A stretch of DNA of 10,090 bases from RGIG3701 sp964438515 (GTDB taxonomy: Bacteria; Planctomycetota; Planctomycetia; Pirellulales; Thermoguttaceae), in assembly GCA_964438515.1 (NCBI GenBank), contig CAYTLK010000130.1:1-10090 (forward strand), given 5' to 3'. The notes below the pieces were generated by a model that searched no databases, was not told the DNA's origin, and saw only the letters and a program-made list of their open reading frames with translations. Below, piece by piece: positions 1-5,450 of the stretch. The translations under genes and the position numbers were made by a program. How positions within the stretch are numbered: the stretch's first letter is position 1; each line of letters begins with the position of its first letter.

Positions 1-189
1 CGGGAGAATCTGGCTGCCCGTCAAGAATTCACGGTCGTGGGGAGATGGGCTTTTTGCAAGCCGCCCCTCTCCCCAGACGCTTTCTGTTCGACGTTTTCGC
101 CCCAACGAGGGCGTTACTCGCGCGATAGCACTATCGCCAGTCGCGGCTCGCGACCCGGAAAACTCCTAATATCAGGAATGTATGCGTAT
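1..189. other. Non-coding region with a cluster of four stem-loops downstream of the helicase gene
   Basis: No gene is supported here. Four perfect or near-perfect inverted repeats follow each other: 39-74 (outer arms GGGGAGA/TCTCCCC, inner arms GGCTT/AAGCC around TTTGC), 98-113 (CGCCC/GGGCG, 6-nt loop), 122-137 (GCGATAG/CTATCGC, 2-nt centre) and 140-154 (GTCGCG/CGCGAC, 3-nt loop). Read on the minus strand they begin about 35 nt after the helicase stop, so they could fold in its 3' untranslated RNA and help end transcription or protect the message. No stem has a following U-run, so none is a classical intrinsic terminator. A minus-strand frame is open from about position 160 to the left edge but has no ATG or GTG start. 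Confidence 0.6.
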
Positions 190-2196
190 TCATTTCCGTT
201 TTTTCGGCGGATTTTGAGCTTCACCCCGAAGAATCTTCGCGTAAAGCGGATTCTCCGCGTGCCCCGTCATTTCGTACATAAATCGACTCGGAATCGTTTT
301 CCGCATTTGGCCCCACTTCATACGTTCGACCGCAAGCGAGAGCGTGAGCCGACGTTTCGCACGCGTCATTCCCACGTAACAGAGGCGCCGCTCCTCCGCA
401 ACATCGTCCGCAAATGCGTTCTCGATCGACTTTTTGTGCGGCAAAAACCCTTCCTCCATCCCAACCATGTAGACTTCCGGAAACTCCAAACCTTTGGCCG
501 CATGCAGCGTCATTAAAATGACCGCCTCATTTTGAAGCTGTTCGTCTTTGTCGTTTCCCGTATCGTCGCGATCGAGGAGTGAAAGCTGCTGTACAAAATT
601 CGAAAGCCTCGGTTTTTCCTCTTTTCGTACGAAACTGGCGGCCGAATTGACGAATTCTTCTACCAGATTCCACCGCAGTTCCCGATCGTTCAGCTTTTCG
701 TTCTGTCGTTCAATTTCATTTCGGTAACTGATTTCATCGATGAGCGTCTGCACGAGTTCGTCGACCGGCACCTGACGCGCGCGAGCCTGCAACGCACGAA
801 TTTGCTGACGGAATTTCGTGATGGATTCAATCGTTTTGGAACTCACCTTTGCGCTTGCAAGTCCCGCCGCGTCGCCGAGCAGCTCCCAGAGCGGACGGTG
901 CTGCGCCAAAGCGGTTTCCATGCAGTGAATCATCGTCGTCTGACCGATTCCGCGAGGCGGCGTGTTGATGGCGCGCAAAAGAGAAACTTCGTCCCGAGGA
1001 TTCAGAATGACGCGTAAATATGCGAGTAAATCGCGAATTTCTTTTCGGTCAAAAAACGACATACTTCCGACGATGGTGTACGGAACGTTTTGACGCTGAA
1101 ACTCCATTTCGAACGCCCGCGACTGTTCGTTCGTGCGAAAAAGCACCGCAATGTCGTTCGGTCGGCAAATTCGAGCTTGAATTCTGCGGCGAATTTCACT
1201 CACAACCTTGGTTGCTTCGTCGTCGGGGTCGCGGCACTGCAAAACGCGCGGAACATCCCCCGAGACGGTCGCTCGAAGCACTTTCGGGTGCCGCACACGA
1301 TTGAACGCAACGAGGCGATTCGCCCATTTGATGATTTCGTGCGTCGAACGATAATTGGTTTCGAGTTTTACGACTTTCGCCTCCGGCCAATCCTGCTTGA
1401 AGCGCAAAATATGCGTCACTTCGGCGCCGCGCCACGCATAAATCGACTGGTCGTCGTCCCCCACAACACACAAATTCCGATGTTCTTCCGCCAACTTTTG
1501 AATAATGTGATACTGTGTAAGATTTGTGTCCTGATATTCATCGACGAGAATTTGGTCGAAACGGTCGCGTTCGGCTCGCAAAACGTCGGGAAAATCACGA
1601 AGAAGATCCTCCGTCAGAAGCAAAATATCGTCAAAATCGACGGCTCCGCACGCTTTCAAGGCCGTCTGATAGCGCCGATAAACGCTCGAAGCAATGATTT
1701 CGCGGTCATTTTCTGCATAACGGTCCGCATTTTCCGAACGAATTCCCTGCGTTTTCCAGCGGCTGAGGATGTTGATGAGGTCGGAAGGGCGCATTCCGCC
1801 CATGTTCGTCGCCAGATCCTTCATTACGCGGCCCGCAAGGCTTTCCTGGTCGTTTCGATCGTAAATTGCGAACTGTTCCGGATACCCCAAATGGGTGATA
1901 TTTCGGCGTAAAATCCGCACACAAAGGGAGTGAAACGTCGAAACTTCCGGAATCGGCGTTCCTTTCGGAGGACGCGTGTTCGGATACAGAAGCTGAAGCA
2001 CGCGCTCCCGCATCTCCGCCGCCGCTTTGTTCGTAAATGTAACTGCCAGAATCCGTTCCGGCGCCGTTCCATGCTGAATAAGTTCCGCGATTCGCATCGT
2101 TACGACCCGCGTTTTTCCGGAGCCGGCTCCCGCAAGCACAAGCAGCGGCCCTCGAAGTGTGTGAACGGCCAGCGCCTGTTCCGGGTTCAAACCCAT
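190..2196 (-). CDS. ATP-dependent 3'-5' DNA helicase, UvrD/Rep/PcrA family (SF1A)
   Basis: This cytoplasmic superfamily 1A helicase translocates 3' to 5' on single-stranded DNA using ATP, in repair or replication restart. All motifs are visible in 668 residues: Q motif LNPEQ (3-7), Walker A AGAGSGKT (22-29), Ia TFTNKAAAEM (53-62), STFHSL (86-91), Walker B with VDEYQDTN (218-225), III VVGDDDQSIYAWRGA (244-258), IV NYRST (281-285), V TLHAAKGLEF (563-572) and VI EERRLCYVGMTRAK (601-614). The stretch YMVGMEEGFLPH (576-587) is like E. coli Rep as I remember it, and the length is nearer Rep (about 670) than UvrD/PcrA (720-740). The protein stops soon after PSRF (636-639) with a basic PPKKRK tail, so the Tudor-like C-terminal domain of PcrA/UvrD appears absent. 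The ATG has AGGAG six bases upstream. It lies 102 bp behind pheT on the same strand and may be cotranscribed. The family is certain; the choice among Rep, UvrD and PcrA is not. Confidence 0.97.
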   Translation of the reverse strand: MGLNPEQALAVHTLRGPLLVLAGAGSGKTRVVTMRIAELIQHGTAPERILAVTFTNKAAAEMRERVLQLLYPNTRPPKGTPIPEVSTFHSLCVRILRRNITHLGYPEQFAIYDRNDQESLAGRVMKDLATNMGGMRPSDLINILSRWKTQGIRSENADRYAENDREIIASSVYRRYQTALKACGAVDFDDILLLTEDLLRDFPDVLRAERDRFDQILVDEYQDTNLTQYHIIQKLAEEHRNLCVVGDDDQSIYAWRGAEVTHILRFKQDWPEAKVVKLETNYRSTHEIIKWANRLVAFNRVRHPKVLRATVSGDVPRVLQCRDPDDEATKVVSEIRRRIQARICRPNDIAVLFRTNEQSRAFEMEFQRQNVPYTIVGSMSFFDRKEIRDLLAYLRVILNPRDEVSLLRAINTPPRGIGQTTMIHCMETALAQHRPLWELLGDAAGLASAKVSSKTIESITKFRQQIRALQARARQVPVDELVQTLIDEISYRNEIERQNEKLNDRELRWNLVEEFVNSAASFVRKEEKPRLSNFVQQLSLLDRDDTGNDKDEQLQNEAVILMTLHAAKGLEFPEVYMVGMEEGFLPHKKSIENAFADDVAEERRLCYVGMTRAKRRLTLSLAVERMKWGQMRKTIPSRFMYEMTGHAENPLYAKILRGEAQNPPKKRK

Positions 2197-2202
2197 ATTT
2201 TG

Positions 2203-2214
2203 CTCCTGATTGTA
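2203..2214 (-). promoter_or_regulatory. Ribosome binding site and possible -10 box for the helicase gene
   Basis: On the minus strand AGGAG lies at 2207-2203, six bases before the helicase ATG, which fixes the start. Immediately upstream is TACAAT (2214-2209), a good -10 match, but no convincing -35 is found 15-18 bp further up. The ribosome site is solid; a separate promoter is only possible. Confidence 0.5.
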
Positions 2215-2225
2215 TTCGACGCCGC

Positions 2226-2249
2226 AAAAGTGAAATTTTCGTCACTTTT
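2226..2249. terminator. 8-bp perfect inverted repeat between pheT and the helicase gene
   Basis: AAAAGTGA and TCACTTTT are perfect complements around an 8-nt loop (2234-2241). On the minus strand the hairpin lies about 50 nt after the pheT stop and ends in TTTT before GCGG, so it may be a weak A/T-rich terminator or attenuator between pheT and the helicase gene. The stem has only two G-C pairs. An alternative is an operator for the helicase gene, whose start is 30 bp away. Confidence 0.4.
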
Positions 2250-2273
2250 TTCAGCTCAAACTCCGCAACTTGC

Positions 2274-2303
2274 TGAAAATCACTGAAACTCACTGAAATT
2301 AAC
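2274..2303. repeat. Three tandem 10-bp units overlapping the pheT stop codon
   Basis: The units TGAAAATCAC, TGAAACTCAC and TGAAATTAAC follow each other without a gap. The second differs from the first at one base; the third differs at two or three. The third unit contains the pheT stop codon (2299-2301 on the minus strand). The 10-bp period is close to one helical turn, which could suit a DNA-binding protein or may simply be slippage. Confidence 0.6.
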
Positions 2304-4863
2304 TGCGAATCGCAATGTTTTCCTTCTTCAAAAAGTCGAGCCATTTTGTACGGAAATCATCAATATCCTCGCCGCTGAGCGTGCGTTCGTCGGAACCGAG
2401 CCAGAGTCGCCACGTGTAGCTCCCCTGAGTCTTTTCGAGGCCTTTTCCTTTGTAAAAATAGACGAAATCACGTCCTTTCAGCAGCGGATGATGGAACTCG
2501 GCAAGCTTCGCGTCGAGCGCTTCGTAACCGTCGTCGATGTTCCACACGAGCGAAAAATCCTGCCACGATCCCTGATAGACGGGCATTCCTTTGAATTTTC
2601 CTTCCGGGAAAATCGGAGTGTCGAGTTTGTAATACTCCAACTCGAACCAAACGACCTGACCGCCTTCCGACACAATCGTGTTGAGGAATTTTCCGTCCAG
2701 CACGCCGAGCGTTCCGACTTTTTTCCCGTTTTTGACATCGCCCTGATAAACTTCGACCCAGAAACCGTCCTGCATCCAAGGCGCTTTCGAGTCGGAAATC
2801 GTCGCGTTTTCAGGCGTTCCGGCAGTGAACGAGAAAGAGGTTCCGAGGAGTTTTCCGAGATCTTCGAGCGCCCCTTTGATGTTGCGGTAGTGGTCCTCCA
2901 GCGTTCCGTACGCAGCCGTTGCGTAACTCAAACCCGCCAGATGTGTGCGTTCCCAGCAGCGTCCAATCCAGTTTTTACTGCGCGCAATCGCGCCTTTCGG
3001 AAACTTTTTGTCCGTCGCACACGCCTGCATCTCCGGACGCGGCTCGTCGATGAGCGAGTATACGTGACCGAACTCCATGAAACGGAACTGGTCGCGGAAA
3101 CCGCGGTTCTTTCCCGCCAGACGAAGCAGGTTCGGCATCAAAGTCGTGCGGAGAAAACGGTTGTACGATGTCGTCGGATTCGCGAATTCAATCGGATTTG
3201 CAGGCTCAAAACCAATCGTTTTGTCCCAATTATCGTCAAACCAGCTGTAATTATGCACCTCAATGAAGTTGTGCGCCATCGTGAGGAGGTGACGCGCCTT
3301 GTGTTCCAAACGGATTTCAGGACTCATCACAAGCGGACTGATTTCCACCTTCGGCATCACGGGCTGAATTTGGTCGTAACCGTACACGCGAAGCACTTCT
3401 TCCACAATGTCCTCGGGAATCGAAATGTCTTTCTTGCTGCGGAACGGAGGAATTTGAACGTCGAGCGTTCCGTCGGACGCATACTCGCCGCGGAATCCGA
3501 GGGAGTGCAAAATTCCAAGAATCTGTTCGTGCGGAAGCTCAATTCCCGCCAGACGATCCAAAACGCCGGACGCGAGCTTTAACGGACGATATTCCGTCAT
3601 TTCATCGCCGTCGCAGTTGTAAGCGCTCGTGACGCGGAAATCGACACCGGAGTCGGTCAGAAGCTGTAAAATACGGCCTGCCGCCGCGCGCGTGTTCATC
3701 GGAGGCTGGCTCTTTTCGAAACGCTGCGACGCATCGCTGCGCAAATCCAGACGCACGGCCGTTCGACGGATCGTCGCCGCATGAAAATTGGCGCATTCGA
3801 GCACAATCCGCTGCGTTTTTGCCGTGATTTCACTATCGAGACCGCCCATCACGCCCGCCAGCGCAATCGGAGTGATCGTTTTTCCGTCGAAACTCGTAAT
3901 CAGAAGGTCGTCGGGAAGCATTTTTCGCGCCTGATTGTCGAGCGTCGTGAACGTTCCGTCTTCCGAAAACGTATTTTTCTCTTTCAAAATCTGTGCGTAT
4001 TTCGCAACGCGAATCTCCTCCACCCGATCTCCGTCGAACGCATGCGTCGGCTGACCCAGCTCGAACATGCAGTAATTCGTCACATCGACCATAAGATCGA
4101 ACGTCCGCTGACCGAGCGCGTGAAGCCGACGCTGCATTTTCACGGGCGAAACGGGAATCTGCTTCATTTCAAGCGACAGCGCCCCGTAGCACGGACACGC
4201 GTCTTTGTCGTCGATGCAAATCGGAATCTTCGGAAGGTTTGAAAATTGTTCAAGATTCAGTTGCGGCAGAGGTTTCAACTCCCGGTGAAACAGGGCGGCA
4301 AACTCGCGCGCGAAACCGTAATGCCCCCAAAGGTCGGGACGGTGCGTGAGGCTCTTATTGTCGATTTCGATGAGCGTGTCCTCTTCCGGAATCAGTTCCT
4401 CCATCGGCGTGCCGTTCGGAACGTTGGAAGGAATGAGAAACAGCCCTTCGTGCCAGTGCGAGAGGTTGATTTCCTTCGCAGAACAAAGCATTCCCTGCGA
4501 CTTTCGGCCTGCAAGTTCCGTCTCCGTGATTTTGAAACCATCGAGGAGTTCGGCTCCCGCAGGAGCAAAAGGCGCTTTGACGCCCAGCGCGCAGTTCGGA
4601 GCGCCGCAAACCGTCTGGAAAGTCCCATTCGAACCGCAGTCGACCGTGCAGACGGTAAGCGTTTTTTCGTGACCGTCTTCTTTAGTGACGGAAATTTTTT
4701 CAGCGCTCACGACTTCACCGACGAAGAGGCCTTTCACACATCGATGGACGGTTTCGATTCCCTCCACTTCAGCGGTTCCCATCGTCAGACGGTCCGCAAT
4801 TTTTTCGGGGTTTAAACCGGAAAGGTCCACAAAATCTGAAAGCCAGTCGAGAGAAATATACAT
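2299..4863 (-). CDS. pheT: Phenylalanyl-tRNA synthetase beta subunit
   Basis: The beta chain of the cytoplasmic (alpha-beta)2 enzyme that charges tRNA-Phe; beta binds the tRNA and edits mischarged Tyr-tRNA. Visible landmarks: N-terminal B1 region, then the EMAP/OB tRNA-binding fold around 40-150 with VCGAPN (85-90) and GMLCSAKEINLS (124-135); HRPDLWGHYGFARE (174-187); B3/B4 editing domain with VDVTNYCMFELGQPTHAFD (259-277) and ALAGVMGG (334-341); RTAVRLDLRSDASQRFEK (367-384); B5 with EDIVEEVLRVYGYD (484-497); catalytic-like core with LRTTLMPNLL (571-580) and FMEFG (595-599); C-terminal FDX-ACB anticodon-binding domain about 760-850 with DERTLSGEDID (825-835). At 854 residues it is some 50 longer than typical bacterial PheT, and its motifs are divergent (NKSLTHRPDLWGH where many have DITPNRPD). 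No pheS precedes it: upstream is a promoter and non-coding DNA, so alpha must be encoded elsewhere. The start MYISLDWLSDFV is the normal family N-terminus. Confidence 0.97.
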   Translation of the reverse strand: MYISLDWLSDFVDLSGLNPEKIADRLTMGTAEVEGIETVHRCVKGLFVGEVVSAEKISVTKEDGHEKTLTVCTVDCGSNGTFQTVCGAPNCALGVKAPFAPAGAELLDGFKITETELAGRKSQGMLCSAKEINLSHWHEGLFLIPSNVPNGTPMEELIPEEDTLIEIDNKSLTHRPDLWGHYGFAREFAALFHRELKPLPQLNLEQFSNLPKIPICIDDKDACPCYGALSLEMKQIPVSPVKMQRRLHALGQRTFDLMVDVTNYCMFELGQPTHAFDGDRVEEIRVAKYAQILKEKNTFSEDGTFTTLDNQARKMLPDDLLITSFDGKTITPIALAGVMGGLDSEITAKTQRIVLECANFHAATIRRTAVRLDLRSDASQRFEKSQPPMNTRAAAGRILQLLTDSGVDFRVTSAYNCDGDEMTEYRPLKLASGVLDRLAGIELPHEQILGILHSLGFRGEYASDGTLDVQIPPFRSKKDISIPEDIVEEVLRVYGYDQIQPVMPKVEISPLVMSPEIRLEHKARHLLTMAHNFIEVHNYSWFDDNWDKTIGFEPANPIEFANPTTSYNRFLRTTLMPNLLRLAGKNRGFRDQFRFMEFGHVYSLIDEPRPEMQACATDKKFPKGAIARSKNWIGRCWERTHLAGLSYATAAYGTLEDHYRNIKGALEDLGKLLGTSFSFTAGTPENATISDSKAPWMQDGFWVEVYQGDVKNGKKVGTLGVLDGKFLNTIVSEGGQVVWFELEYYKLDTPIFPEGKFKGMPVYQGSWQDFSLVWNIDDGYEALDAKLAEFHHPLLKGRDFVYFYKGKGLEKTQGSYTWRLWLGSDERTLSGEDIDDFRTKWLDFLKKENIAIRS

Positions 4864-4931
4864 GATTAATTCTCGTGAATGATAGGGTGAAAGGGACTAA
4901 AACGTTTATGCGTTGAACACAATTTTTTTCC

Positions 4932-4989
4932 ATTGTACCACAGTTTAAAAAAATTTCAATTAGACCCACCGTATTTTTTTTAGTTTTTT
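4932..4989 (-). promoter_or_regulatory. Sigma-70-type promoter of pheT with A-tract UP-like element
   Basis: On the minus strand TTGAAA (4959-4954) and TACAAT (4937-4932) are separated by 16 bp, a near-consensus promoter. A start near 4925 would give a leader of about 60 nt. Further upstream are A6 (4989-4984) and A8 (4981-4974), placed roughly at -49 to -64 and about a helical turn apart, like an UP element or intrinsically bent DNA. The pheT translation start has only a weak purine site (GAGAA) upstream. A leader this short has no room for a T-box, and I see no run of Phe codons. Confidence 0.7.
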
Positions 4990-4999
4990 GTCTCGAAGT

Positions 5000-5019
5000 A
5001 ACAACATTTGAATGTTGTT
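5000..5019. promoter_or_regulatory. Perfect 9-bp dyad, operator-like
   Basis: AACAACATT and AATGTTGTT are exact complements separated by TG. The 2-base centre is too small for a good hairpin loop, so a binding site for a dimeric regulator is more likely than a terminator. It lies about 40 bp upstream of the pheT -35 and about 430 bp before the divergent gene. Which gene it serves, if any, is unknown. Confidence 0.45.
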
Positions 5020-5165
5020 TTCCCACGACCAGAACCACATTACAGGAACACTCATGTTTTCTCCCGAAACACCGCCGCGCTACAAAAAGACCCTTAAAAC
5101 ATAATGTTTATCGTACGATTTTATACAACAACGCTTTTGTACAAAAATTACAATTTTAAGGTTTT

Positions 5166-5220
5166 TATACTCGTTTCACTTGAAAATTTCGCTTTGGGCG
5201 GCTACGGAAGCAGTCGTTTC
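5166..5220 (+). repeat. Dispersed intergenic repeat, copy 1
   Basis: This 55-bp stretch matches 10036-10090 with four mismatches and no gap (51 of 55 identical), in the same orientation and exactly 4,870 bp apart. It begins TATACTCG, has core TTTGGGCGGCTACGG and ends CAGTCGTTTC. The element may run on to the right of 5220, but the other copy is cut by the window edge there. It lies in non-coding DNA upstream of the candidate promoter of the exported protein gene. Confidence 0.85.
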
Positions 5221-5312
5221 CCGGTTGAGTAACGAAGAGGAAGCGAAAATCTCAAAATGCATCGGGTTTAGAAATTCCTTCTTGAATTTTCCGAAAAATT
5301 TTCTCCCCCCCC

Positions 5313-5341
5313 TTGAAAATGTAGACGATTTCTGTCAAAAT
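5313..5341 (+). promoter_or_regulatory. Candidate promoter of the glutaminase A-like gene
   Basis: TTGAAA (5313-5318) is followed after 17 bp by CAAAAT (5336-5341). The -35 agrees well with consensus, the -10 moderately. A tract of eight C directly precedes the -35. The predicted leader would be about 100 nt and would contain the dyad at 5384-5399. Confidence 0.45.
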
Positions 5342-5383
5342 AAGAACCAGCGTTCGTTCGGATCGCTTTTTCTGTCACGAAAA

Positions 5384-5399
5384 TGTGGAACCTTTCACA
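5384..5399. promoter_or_regulatory. Imperfect dyad in the leader of the glutaminase A-like gene
   Basis: TGTGGAA and TTTCACA are complementary at six of seven positions around a CC centre. It lies between the candidate -10 and the ribosome binding site, where a repressor could sit. The regulator is unknown and the match could be chance. Confidence 0.3.
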
Positions 5400-5450
5400 A
5401 AGATTTTAGAAACAAAACTGTGCGTTAATCATATTTTTAGGAGATTTTAC

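Larger units (their letters stand above)
4864..5450. other. 587-bp divergent intergenic region
   Basis: This A/T-rich spacer separates pheT (-) from the exported protein gene (+). I see a pheT promoter with upstream A-tracts, a 20-bp dyad, two short palindromes centred on GTAC (5110-5119 ATCGTACGAT; 5135-5146 TTTTGTACAAAA), one copy of a 55-bp dispersed repeat, a run of eight C (5305-5312) and a candidate plus-strand promoter. An 82-codon plus frame with a TTG start (5180-5428) crosses it but has no ribosome binding site or recognisable content, so I do not call a gene. Confidence 0.6.

Noticed and set aside
1090..1911. 273-codon plus-strand frame antisense to the helicase gene
   Set aside because: The opposite strand encodes every helicase motif; the antisense translation is Arg/Phe-rich without family features.
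2488..3582. 364-codon plus-strand frame antisense to pheT
   Set aside because: It lies wholly within pheT, whose domains are intact, and its translation is typical of a shadow frame.
4864..4925. T-box or Phe-codon leader peptide controlling pheT
   Set aside because: The predicted leader is only about 60 nt, with no T-box core and no run of Phe codons.
5180..5428. 82-codon plus-strand frame with a TTG start overlapping the 55-bp repeat
   Set aside because: It has no ribosome binding site, no recognisable domain and crosses the candidate promoter of the next gene; the second repeat copy does not show protein-level constraint.
5385..5450. Upstream ATG that would extend the exported protein by 22 residues
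   Set aside because: No ribosome site precedes it, and the extension would bury the signal peptide; the ATG at 5451 has AGGAG at the right distance.
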